This document shows, one piece after another, positions 1-5,572 of a stretch of DNA of 10,374 bases; position 1 is the first letter of the stretch; every line of letters begins with the position of its first letter. Source of the DNA: Candidatus Saccharibacteria bacterium UBA6575. GTDB lineage: Bacteria; Patescibacteriota; Saccharimonadia; Saccharimonadales; Saccharimonadaceae. Made by a program: the position numbers and the translations under genes. The stretch spans positions 1-10,374 of the forward strand of contig DJJF01000008.1 of NCBI GenBank assembly GCA_002434005.1, read 5' to 3'. A model generated the notes under the pieces. The model searched no databases and was not told where the DNA came from. It worked only from the letters and a program-made list of their open reading frames with translations.

Positions 1-455
1 TCGTGTACCGGGCTGAGCAGCTGGGCAACGACTTCGGCAATAAGCTGGTTCTTGCTTGGCAAGCCAGCCAGGGCCTTTACGTCGTCAGCGCTGAGCGCTA
101 GACCTTCGTCCGAGAAACCACCAGCAAATTGTAATGCTGGGTGAGTCTTAGCGAACTTGTCGAGTACCTGTGCGGGTGCAACTTCGTCTTCTGCGCTAAT
201 TGCGTAGAGCAGCTGGCCTTCAAGGGCTGAGGTATCAGTATCCTTGTAGGTCGCAACTTGGCTCAATGCTACGCGCACTAAACGGTTCTTGATGACTACA
301 ATCTGCACATTTGCTTCACGAGCCATTGCTCGGAGCTCTTGCAGGTCGGCGACAGTCAAGTCTTTATACTGAGCAAAAACGGTCAGTTTTGAACTTGAAA
401 GCGCATCGGTCATCTTGGCAACTAAAGCTTGTTTTTTATCACGGGTAATAGCCAC
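1..455 (-). CDS. rplJ: Ribosomal protein L10 (3' end outside window)
   Basis: L10 anchors the L7/L12 stalk to the 23S GTPase-associated centre of the large subunit. I translated the minus strand by hand from a GTG start. The protein opens VAITRDKKQALVAKM and contains YKDLTVADLQELR and VIKNRLVRVAL, the usual L10 N-terminal RNA-binding signature. About 151 residues are visible before the left window edge, and no stop is reached. The GTG start is chosen because a strong Shine-Dalgarno AAGGAG (464-469) lies 8 nt upstream. Further upstream are an L10-leader RNA and a promoter, so expression is probably autogenously controlled. In most bacteria rplJ follows rplA directly. Here rplA lies about 4 kb upstream with six other genes between. 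rplL would be expected just past the left edge. Family assignment is secure. Confidence 0.95.
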   Translation of the reverse strand, partial: MAITRDKKQALVAKMTDALSSSKLTVFAQYKDLTVADLQELRAMAREANVQIVVIKNRLVRVALSQVATYKDTDTSALEGQLLYAISAEDEVAPAQVLDKFAKTHPALQFAGGFSDEGLALSADDVKALAGLPSKNQLIAEVVAQLLSPVH

Positions 456-463
456 TAGATAAA

Positions 464-469
464 CTCCTT
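464..469 (-). promoter_or_regulatory. Shine-Dalgarno site of rplJ
   Basis: AAGGAG on the minus strand, 8 nt before the GTG start of rplJ. It decides the non-ATG start and contrasts with the SD-less leaderless starts of many neighbours. Confidence 0.85.
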
Positions 470-537
470 GTCTTTAGTAATTGTTCGACCACATTGTTAA
501 TGAACGTCGACATACGTTATGAGGATATAAAAGATAT

Positions 538-589
538 ATTGCCTCGGTAGCAAATTAAGTTATTTCTAACGGCTACTGTCTTTGGTAAT
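538..589 (-). ncRNA. L10 leader RNA (autoregulatory element of rplJ)
   Basis: The minus-strand transcript contains CCAAAGACAGUAGC, a GUUA-GAAA-UAAC tetraloop hairpin, UUAAUUU, then GCUACCGAGGC. I recognise this arrangement as the L10-leader fold to which the L10(L12)4 complex binds to repress its own operon. Visible pairing: outer helix AUUACC with GGCAAU (one A-C mismatch), an internal loop AAAGACA opposite CGA, inner helix GUAGC with GCUAC, and the apical GAAA hairpin. It starts about 4 nt after the predicted transcription start, the expected place. I see no strong intrinsic terminator between it and rplJ, so control may be translational. Recognition is from memory of the family, not a covariance-model search. 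Confidence 0.8.
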
Positions 590-599
590 GTCTGTGATA

Positions 600-628
600 A
601 TCATACTCTAATCTGTTAATTTATGCAA
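600..628 (-). promoter_or_regulatory. Promoter of rplJ
   Basis: Minus strand: TTGCAT (623-628), 17-nt spacer, TATGAT (600-605). The predicted transcription start near 593 places the L10 leader at the very 5' end of the mRNA, which supports the call. The -35 is weak (only the first three bases fit). Confidence 0.5.
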
Positions 629-631
629 TAG

Positions 632-660
632 TGGACATATTAACGCTTATGGTGTATAAT
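632..660 (+). promoter_or_regulatory. Promoter of the 673-1305 gene
   Basis: TGGACA (632-637), a 17-nt spacer, then a perfect TATAAT (655-660). The predicted start near 667-669 lies just before the in-frame ATG at 673. The element overlaps the alternative upstream starts GTG 631 and ATG 649, which would therefore not be transcribed. Another -10-like TGT GATAAT at 593-601 is a weaker alternative that would permit the GTG 631 start. Confidence 0.65.
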
Positions 661-672
661 AGTACTTTAGAT

Positions 673-1305
673 ATGCTGAGACTTGAGACCGGGTTCGATG
701 ATTCATTGTTCGAATCCGATAATGAAAACCTGACTGGCTATACTAACCACCATAGATTGCTGGTCCCTGCCCTTATTGCTCCCGATGTATATAGAGCGGG
801 TGAATCTGGTGTTGCTTCAAGTCATAAACTTGAAGCTGTTCTACTTGGTACTCAGCGAACTTCAACACTTGCTTTCGAGGCAGCGAACGTAGAATCAGCT
901 CATTTAAATCCCGGCTGGCTTGCCGTAAAGCAGATGATAGATTTCGACGGAGAATTTCAATCATCCTGGCGAATTGCTCAGCGCAATGATCCACACCATA
1001 TCTATTCAGGTATTAAATCCTGGGCAGCCACAAGAAGCATTATGCGTGTTCCTCGTAACGAACCAGATGAACTATCGTTTCGTCTTCGTGAGCGTTATAC
1101 GTTCACTGCAGCCGGTCACTTAGACGAAAATGATATCCGGGGAATACTTATCGATAACGATGCCCCCGATGACGTGATGGTCGCTACCGCAACGGTGTAC
1201 GCAATTAATAAACTTGTTCCGAAACCGGAATTAGCTAAGTTGCCGACGAATGCTGCTGAGTTTCCCGCACTTGCGGAGATGCGCTCTAGTATCAAACAGA
1301 AATGA
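673..1305 (+). CDS. Hypothetical protein, family not recognised
   Basis: I do not recognise this protein. From ATG 673 it has 210 residues (MLRLETGFDDSLF...). It is soluble and has no signal peptide, membrane segment or cysteine cluster. It is acidic near the N-terminus, has a His/Trp-containing centre (NPGWLAVKQ, QRNDPHHIY, GIKSWAATRS, RLRERYTF) and ends in a Lys-rich tail. The frame stays open back to GTG 631, which would give 224 residues. A perfect TATAAT at 655-660, spaced 17 nt from TGGACA, argues that transcription begins near 667-669 and so favours ATG 673 with a 4-6 nt leader and no Shine-Dalgarno. It is divergent from rplJ. Its last 14 bp overlap the end of tmk on the other strand, so its stop lies inside tmk. 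It is likely a lineage-specific gene. Coding status rests on the long open frame, the promoter and the tight packing. Confidence 0.75.
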   Translation: MLRLETGFDDSLFESDNENLTGYTNHHRLLVPALIAPDVYRAGESGVASSHKLEAVLLGTQRTSTLAFEAANVESAHLNPGWLAVKQMIDFDGEFQSSWRIAQRNDPHHIYSGIKSWAATRSIMRVPRNEPDELSFRLRERYTFTAAGHLDENDIRGILIDNDAPDDVMVATATVYAINKLVPKPELAKLPTNAAEFPALAEMRSSIKQK

Positions 1306-1321
1306 TTTGGCGTATGTCCGC
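1273..1321. repeat. Imperfect inverted repeat around the convergent gene ends
   Basis: GCGGAGATGCGC (1273-1284) and GCGTATGTCCGC (1310-1321) can pair at 11 of 12 positions (one G-U, one G-G mismatch). The 25-nt loop holds both stop codons and the 14-bp tail-to-tail overlap. It may act as a bidirectional 3'-end hairpin. There is no T-tract, so it is not a classical terminator. Confidence 0.4.
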
Positions 1322-1969
1322 TTGGATATCTTCGATCGATCTCATTTGACCACCGCCGCTCATGCAATTAAGCGCAATAAATTCTTGCGGATACAATTGA
1401 CATAGCTCTTCGTAATTACGTTTTGCTAACTCTAAGTGGTTTTTATCGGCTTCGTGCAAGTCGCGTTTTTTATCGGTATATACTCTCGCACTCTTCTTGT
1501 CTACGTTCTGTTGTGAGACATCGGCTGGCACAAGAAGGACGATATTCTTTGTTGGTCTAGGAAATCCCAGCACTTCGTACTCTGTTGTCATAGTACGTTC
1601 GTAGAACTTTCTTCGTTCGTTGATATCGTTAATCTTGACACCTTGATGGGCGAAGTTAGACGCTACGTAGCGGTCAGTAACTACGATGCTATTCGGCTTA
1701 TCAAGATGGGCTCGGATTTCATCTGCCGCGCCTGCCCTGTCAATCGCGTAGGCCAAGCTAGCTAGTTCGGGATCAATCGAGTTTGAGTCTGCTCCGTACG
1801 CACCATTCAAATAGCGCTCGGCGTAGTATGCGGAGTCTTTGCCGTAGCGCGGAAAACTGAGCTGTAGCACATCCATGTTGGTCTTCGAACGTAAGTAATC
1901 GACGAGTAGTTTGGTCTGTGTCCCCTTGCCCGATCCGTCACCACCTTCGATTGCAATAAATTGTCCCAC
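1292..1969 (-). CDS. tmk: Thymidylate (dTMP) kinase
   Basis: Phosphorylates dTMP to dTDP with ATP, the last dedicated step before dTTP. The 225-residue protein starts MGQFIAIEGGDGSGKGTQ, with the P-loop at about residues 9-17. It carries the family DR motif in TDRYVASNFAHQG (residues 98-110), which contacts the nucleotide. It also has a basic, flexible LID-like stretch at about 158-173 (KKSARVYTDKKRDLHE), resembling the bacterial class with basic LID residues. Length is usual for the family. The start is GTG, sharing one base with the dcd stop (TAGTG), with an AGGA a few nt upstream inside dcd. The two genes are therefore probably one translationally coupled operon. The 3' end overlaps the convergent 673-1305 gene by 14 bp. 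Confidence 0.95.
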   Translation of the reverse strand: MGQFIAIEGGDGSGKGTQTKLLVDYLRSKTNMDVLQLSFPRYGKDSAYYAERYLNGAYGADSNSIDPELASLAYAIDRAGAADEIRAHLDKPNSIVVTDRYVASNFAHQGVKINDINERRKFYERTMTTEYEVLGFPRPTKNIVLLVPADVSQQNVDKKSARVYTDKKRDLHEADKNHLELAKRNYEELCQLYPQEFIALNCMSGGGQMRSIEDIQADIRQIISV

Positions 1970-2691
1970 TACTTCATTCCTGGCGCCAAGTCATCGATCA
2001 CTGGAGCGGCAACCCGTGAATCCTTGTAGGCTCGAGGGAGCATGTCCTGCGGCTTCCAGGTACGAATCAGCTCGTCCAGGTCATCGGTGTGCTGGTATTT
2101 ACCACTCATACCCTTACGGCCCTCGGCATAGCCACCTTCTACGGGTCCGGTGTGGTGAAAAATCAATTGCCCGACACGTTCGCCAACAGGTAGCACGACA
2201 CTTTCATGCATGTTCAAGTTGTAAATTTCGAGGGTGATCCGGTTGATGTAGCCGGGGTCTACCCAGCCCGCGTCAAAACAAACGGCAACTCCGTTACGGC
2301 CCCAGCTGGAACGACTTTTTACTTCGCAGGCTCCGCCGTTGGCACGAATGCCCACGAACTCATGCGTATGCGCTAGTATGCGCTCGCCTGGCTGCAACAC
2401 AATAATTGGATGATCCTCAGGGATGTTGGCAAAGAGCGCTACACCGTTCTTCTCACACCACTCCTTATGTGGAATTGCCTCAAGCGGCCCTTTGAAGTAG
2501 CGAGATACGTCAGATTCATCAAACGGATTATAGACTCCGGCAGCTTCTGGCTGGTATTCCTGTTTATAAAAATAGTGGCCAAGCGTAAAATCCAGGCTTG
2601 CTTCGGACACATGATTTTCATTGAACGGCACGCACACAATTGTGCCGTCATTAACTGCGGACCGAATTTCGGTGTTACTGTATACTCCCAT
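1969..2691 (-). CDS. dcd: dCTP deaminase (possibly dUTPase-active)
   Basis: Member of the trimeric dCTP deaminase/dUTPase superfamily, which deaminates dCTP to dUTP for dTMP synthesis. From the chosen start (MGVYSNTEI) it has 240 residues, longer than the about 193 of E. coli Dcd. Motifs: SRSSWGR (126-132), WVDPG (143-147), TLEIYN with the candidate catalytic Glu155, GQLIFHH (174-180) and C-terminal GKYQ (197-200). An in-frame ATG 21 nt upstream (2712) overlaps the extended -10 TGC TACAAT at 2703-2711. The mRNA should start about 4-5 nt before ATG 2691, so the shorter form is chosen. It overlaps tmk by one base. No separate dUTPase is in the window. Some dCTP deaminases also hydrolyse dUTP to dUMP, but motif reading alone cannot show that here. 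Confidence 0.93.
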   Translation of the reverse strand: MGVYSNTEIRSAVNDGTIVCVPFNENHVSEASLDFTLGHYFYKQEYQPEAAGVYNPFDESDVSRYFKGPLEAIPHKEWCEKNGVALFANIPEDHPIIVLQPGERILAHTHEFVGIRANGGACEVKSRSSWGRNGVAVCFDAGWVDPGYINRITLEIYNLNMHESVVLPVGERVGQLIFHHTGPVEGGYAEGRKGMSGKYQHTDDLDELIRTWKPQDMLPRAYKDSRVAAPVIDDLAPGMK

Positions 2692-2702
2692 AAACTTGCT
2701 CC

Positions 2703-2720
2703 ATTGTAGCATGTTAAAAT
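2703..2720. promoter_or_regulatory. Back-to-back divergent promoter, dcd / folA
   Basis: ATTGTAGCATGTTAAAAT reads TGT TAAAAT on the plus strand (2712-2720, to folA) and TGC TACAAT on the minus strand (2703-2711, to dcd). The two extended -10 elements abut with no base between them. The 18-bp element is a near-palindrome, with 7 of 9 half-site positions symmetric. No convincing -35 exists on either side. The -10s end 7 nt (folA) and 11 nt (dcd) before the start codons, giving leaderless or near-leaderless mRNAs. Confidence 0.75.
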
Positions 2721-2727
2721 TGACGTA

Positions 2728-3216
2728 ATGAAATCAATCATCGTGGCAGTGGACAAGAAGTTGGGAATCGGCGCCGATAACGATCTTTTATGGATGAAAG
2801 ATTTACCTGATGACCTTGCGTATTTTAAGCGGAGGACAACCGGAGCCAGTGTTATCATGGGGCGAAACACGTATGACAGTATGGGCCGGCCGCTTCCGAA
2901 CCGCGAAAATATTGTCGTGAGTCATCGACCCGTTGGTGATGAAGGCGTATTGACCACTGCAAGCCTACAGTCTGCCTATGAGCTGGCACGTTACCCAATA
3001 TTTGTTATGGGTGGTGGACGCATCTATGCAGATGCAATCGATGACATGGATCGATTGTATGTCACCGAAGTTAATGCGGAATTCCCCCAAGCTACCGTAT
3101 TCTTTCCTCGAATCGATCCAACTGTATGGAAAGAAGTGTCACGCGAACATCATGATGCTGACGAACGCAATAAATATGCGTTTGACTTTGTCGTGTATGA
3201 CCGTAACGACTCTTAG
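2728..3216 (+). CDS. folA: Dihydrofolate reductase
   Basis: Reduces dihydrofolate to tetrahydrofolate with NADPH, recycling the dihydrofolate made by ThyA. The 162-residue protein has the usual length and motif order: IIVAVDKKLGIGADNDLLW (4-22, Met20-loop region), LPDDLAYFKRRTTG with the likely catalytic Asp29 (E. coli Asp27), VIMGRNTYDSMGRPLPNR (42-59, with Arg59 for the folate glutamate), IVVSHRP, and FVMGGGRIY (92-100) for NADPH, then YVTEV. ATG 2728 follows a TGT TAAAAT -10 by exactly 7 nt, predicting a leaderless mRNA. It is divergent from dcd and convergent with the small membrane protein gene: the two stop codons overlap inside TTAG (3213-3216). No Shine-Dalgarno is visible. Confidence 0.96.
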   Translation: MKSIIVAVDKKLGIGADNDLLWMKDLPDDLAYFKRRTTGASVIMGRNTYDSMGRPLPNRENIVVSHRPVGDEGVLTTASLQSAYELARYPIFVMGGGRIYADAIDDMDRLYVTEVNAEFPQATVFFPRIDPTVWKEVSREHHDADERNKYAFDFVVYDRNDS

Positions 3217-3473
3217 TGTCGTCGCTTCAGGCGCTCAACGGCCCAATATTTCTCAATGACATCGATGCTGAATAAGATAAATCCGAATATGAGTACCAGA
3301 AATACGATTTGAATCAGGCTACTCGATCCTTGGCCGCTTGCCCATGCCAGTAACTGTAATGCTCCTACAAAAAGACATGAGCGAACTAGAGAGTTTATGA
3401 GGAGCGAGAGAATTGATTGAGCGCTTAAGGCCTGCAGCATATCAGACGTATATCGTTTTGGAATGAAACGCAT
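3213..3473 (-). CDS. Small membrane protein, unknown function
   Basis: An 86-residue protein I do not recognise. It has a basic N-terminus (MRFIPKRYTSD), a first hydrophobic stretch at about residues 20-46 (including LFVGALQLLAWASG), a second at about 53-72 (LIQIVFLVLIFGFILFSI), and a charged C-terminal tail with several Lys/Arg residues. It is probably a two-pass inner-membrane protein with both ends in the cytoplasm by the positive-inside rule. Its ATG lies 2 nt after the thyA stop (TAG AC ATG), so it is almost certainly translated with thyA as a coupled second gene. Its stop overlaps the folA stop on the other strand. Any link to nucleotide metabolism rests on position alone. Confidence 0.75.
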   Translation of the reverse strand: MRFIPKRYTSDMLQALSAQSILSLLINSLVRSCLFVGALQLLAWASGQGSSSLIQIVFLVLIFGFILFSIDVIEKYWAVERLKRRH

Positions 3474-3475
3474 GT

Positions 3476-4396
3476 CTACACCGCAATCGGCGCCTTAATT
3501 GGGGCATCCGGATCGTAATTATCGAGTCGTATGTCTTCGAATGTAAAATCATCGATGCTTGTAATATCAGGGTTTAGCCATAGGGTCGGCAGTGCCTTAG
3601 GCGTTCTCGCAAGCTGCTCCTTTACTTGATCGAAGTGATTAGAATAGATATGCGTATCCGCTAATGTATGAACGAATTCTCCCTGCTTTAGTCCTGTCAC
3701 TTGAGCGATCATCGCGAGTAGTAGTGAGTAAGATGCGATGTTAAACGGCACACCGAGAAACGTATCTGCAGATCGCTGATACAAATGGAGGCTCAGCTTT
3801 CCATTTGCCACATAGAACTGGAATAGGCTATGACACGGCGGCAAGCCACCAATTTCAACGATCTCGTCAATCTCTGCGACGTTCCATGCACTCACAATAA
3901 TGCGCCGTGAGTCGGGTGTCTTTTTGATCATGTCGATTGCGTTAGCAATTTGATCAATAAATCCGCCCTTTCCATCTGGCCATTTCCGCCACTGCACGCC
4001 GTAGACTGGCCCAAGATCACCCCACTTGGATGCAAACTCACTATCGGTAGCAATTTTTTGAATGAATTCACTCATTTGCTGTTTCCATTCATCGGAGTTC
4101 ACTCCTGGGACTGGCAAGTTATTTTTTTGCAGATACGCTTTAAACGGCCACTCATCCCAGATATGCACATTGTTCTGTGCAAGATATTCAATATTTCCTG
4201 TGCCTTTTAAAAACCACAGTAACTCATGAACTACGGAGTTAAAGTACAGTTTTTTAGTAGTAACGGCCGGAAACCCTTCGGCTAGGTCATACCGAACTTG
4301 GCGGCCAAAGACGCTTCTAGTGCCAGTTCCTGTTCTATCGTTCTTGTCCGTTCCGTTATCCAAGATGTCCTGGAGCAAGTCTAGATATTGTCGCAT
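3476..4396 (-). CDS. thyA: Thymidylate synthase
   Basis: Converts dUMP to dTMP using 5,10-methylene-THF and releases dihydrofolate for FolA. 306 residues: NDRTGTGTRSVFG near the N-terminus with the phosphate-binding Arg21, LPPCHSLFQFYV with catalytic Cys188, QRSAD (207-211), GVPFNIASY (215-223), DTHIYSNH (247-254) and the typical C-terminus KAPIAV. It is longer than E. coli ThyA (264) because of an insertion between about residues 85 and 125, as in the longer Lactobacillus-type enzymes. It starts at ATG 4396 with GAGGGG (4402-4407) 5 nt upstream, and its own extended -10 lies further upstream. It is transcribed separately from rplA across a terminator and is followed 2 nt later by the small membrane protein gene. 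Confidence 0.97.
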   Translation of the reverse strand: MRQYLDLLQDILDNGTDKNDRTGTGTRSVFGRQVRYDLAEGFPAVTTKKLYFNSVVHELLWFLKGTGNIEYLAQNNVHIWDEWPFKAYLQKNNLPVPGVNSDEWKQQMSEFIQKIATDSEFASKWGDLGPVYGVQWRKWPDGKGGFIDQIANAIDMIKKTPDSRRIIVSAWNVAEIDEIVEIGGLPPCHSLFQFYVANGKLSLHLYQRSADTFLGVPFNIASYSLLLAMIAQVTGLKQGEFVHTLADTHIYSNHFDQVKEQLARTPKALPTLWLNPDITSIDDFTFEDIRLDNYDPDAPIKAPIAV

Positions 4397-4401
4397 TGAT
4401 T

Positions 4402-4425
4402 CCCCTCGCTTCGTTTTCTATAGCA
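4402..4425 (-). promoter_or_regulatory. Promoter and SD of thyA
   Basis: Minus strand TGC TATAGA (4417-4425), an extended -10 without a convincing -35 (that position falls within the rplA terminator hairpin). The predicted start near 4410 gives a leader of about 15 nt with SD GAGGGG (4402-4407). So thyA has a leader, unlike folA and dcd. Confidence 0.6.
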
Positions 4426-4429
4426 TAGC

Positions 4430-4464
4430 AAAATGCCCTCCACCGTTTCTAGTGGGGGCATTTT
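4430..4464 (-). terminator. Intrinsic terminator downstream of rplA
   Basis: Arms AAAATGCCCTCCAC (4430-4443) and GTGGGGGCATTTT (4452-4464) form a 13-bp stem with one bulged base and an 8-nt loop, ending in a short T-run. It ends the rplA transcript 19 bp after the stop. The A/T flanks on both sides make it usable in either direction. Confidence 0.85.
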
Positions 4465-4482
4465 AATAAACTGTTTTTGCCG

Positions 4483-5472
4483 TTAGTTTACGACGTTTTC
4501 AACCTTGATACCTGGACCCATAGTGGTAGATACACTAGTTGACTTCACATATGAAGTTTTAAGGCTAGTCGGTTTCTGTGACTGTAGACTGTCAAAGAAG
4601 GCGCGAGCATTCTGTTCGAGCTTGTCTGCACCGAATGATACCTTACCGATCGAAAGGTGGACGATCGCTTGCTTGTCTACTCGGTATTCAACTTTTCCGG
4701 CCTTCGCTTCTGTGACTGCTTTTGCAACGTCAGTCGCTACAGTACCACTCTTTGGATTAGGCATTAAGCCACGTGGCCCGAGGAGTCGCGCGTACTTCCC
4801 AAGCTTTGGCATGTACTGTGGGGTTGCAACAAGTACGTCGAAGTTCAGTTCTTCTTTATCAAGCTGCTTAATGAATGTGTCGTCACCAACAATGTCTGCA
4901 CCAGCTTTGGTCGCAGCAGCGTGGTCACCTTCTGGAGCAAAGACAGCCACGCGAACCGTTTTACCGCTACCATTAGGTAGTACAACGGTTGAGCGAATGT
5001 TTTGGTCGGCTTGACGAGGATCAACACCAAGTCGTACATGCACTTCAACGCTCGCGTCGAATTTGACTGGGTTTGTCTTAACTGCAAGATCAAGTGCATC
5101 TTTCAATGCGTATGCTTTCGTGGCGTCAATATGTTCAGCTACTTTACGGTAGTTCTTGCCACGTCGCTCGAGGCGTGAACGCACCTTTGGAGCTGGTCCC
5201 TTCTTGCGAGTCTCTTCCTCGCCTTTTTGAGAAGTTGTATCACCGGCTTCCTTGCGTGCCTCTTTTTCGGCCTTTTCTTCAGCTTCTCGAAGTGATTTCT
5301 CGCTGCGCTTACCAGCCTTTGCTGCAGTTTTCTCTTCGACGGCAACTTCAGCTTCTACATCAACTGCGCCCGCAGTTGCGATTGCAGCCTCAATTTCAGC
5401 AATAGTGCTTTTTTCTGAAACTTGAAGATTCAGTTCTTTTGCTCGTTCGAGCAACTCGGCTTTTTTAGCCAT
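4483..5472 (-). CDS. rplA: Ribosomal protein L1 with N-terminal extension
   Basis: L1 forms the mobile L1 stalk that helps E-site tRNA leave, and in many bacteria it represses its own operon. The 329-residue protein is about 95 longer than E. coli L1 (234). Residues 1-35 (MAKKAELLERAKELNLQVSE...) look like a small helix-extended-helix/SAP-type fold. Residues 36-97 are a Glu/Lys/Ala-rich, probably flexible or coiled linker. From about residue 100 the protein is normal L1: IDATKAYALKDALDLA, the signature LLGPRGLMPNPKSGTV (230-245) and a C-terminal MGPGIKVE. The start ATG 5472 has AGGA (5481-5484) 8 nt upstream and an own promoter. It lies between thyA and a pilin gene rather than beside rplK and rplJ. 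Confidence 0.96.
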   Translation of the reverse strand: MAKKAELLERAKELNLQVSEKSTIAEIEAAIATAGAVDVEAEVAVEEKTAAKAGKRSEKSLREAEEKAEKEARKEAGDTTSQKGEEETRKKGPAPKVRSRLERRGKNYRKVAEHIDATKAYALKDALDLAVKTNPVKFDASVEVHVRLGVDPRQADQNIRSTVVLPNGSGKTVRVAVFAPEGDHAAATKAGADIVGDDTFIKQLDKEELNFDVLVATPQYMPKLGKYARLLGPRGLMPNPKSGTVATDVAKAVTEAKAGKVEYRVDKQAIVHLSIGKVSFGADKLEQNARAFFDSLQSQKPTSLKTSYVKSTSVSTTMGPGIKVENVVN

Positions 5473-5542
5473 AGATATGATCCTTTCTGTGGTCCAATCG
5501 ATCGCTTCGTCAGCAGATCTCCCAACATTGATTTATATGAAA

Positions 5543-5572
5543 ACTATAGCACAAAACGTGGTGAATTACCAA
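5543..5572 (-). promoter_or_regulatory. Promoter of rplA
   Basis: Minus strand TTGGTA (5567-5572), 18-nt spacer, extended -10 TGC TATAGT (5543-5551). The -35 coincides with the last Trp codon and stop of the pilin gene. The start near 5536 gives a leader of about 64 nt with a Shine-Dalgarno. I could not identify an L1-binding fold in this leader. Confidence 0.65.

Noticed and set aside
484..530. Short palindromic stretch around GTCGAC in the rplJ leader as an operator or attenuator
   Set aside because: Only a 5-bp stem (AACGT with ACGTT) and no following T-run; too weak to call.
566..604. Minus-strand 12-codon upstream ORF in the rplJ leader (ATG ATT ATC ... TAG)
   Set aside because: Its ATG lies inside the predicted -10 TATGAT and upstream of the transcription start, has no ribosome binding site, and its body is the structured L10-leader.
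631..672. N-terminal 14 codons of the longer version of the 673 gene (GTG 631, ATG 649)
   Set aside because: They coincide with the -35, spacer and -10 of a well-spaced promoter; transcription should start after them. Kept only as an alternative start.
2439..2870. Minus-strand open frame of 143 codons across dcd start and folA
   Set aside because: It runs antisense through folA and out of frame through dcd, both with clear family motifs, and resembles no protein.
4505..5014. Plus-strand open frame of 169 codons opposite rplA
   Set aside because: Shadow of the rplA coding sequence; composition follows the antisense of a conserved ribosomal protein and no promoter or RBS was seen.
5473..5536. 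L1-binding autoregulatory site in the rplA leader
   Set aside because: The leader is long enough, but I could not fold a structure convincingly like the L1 stalk rRNA site.
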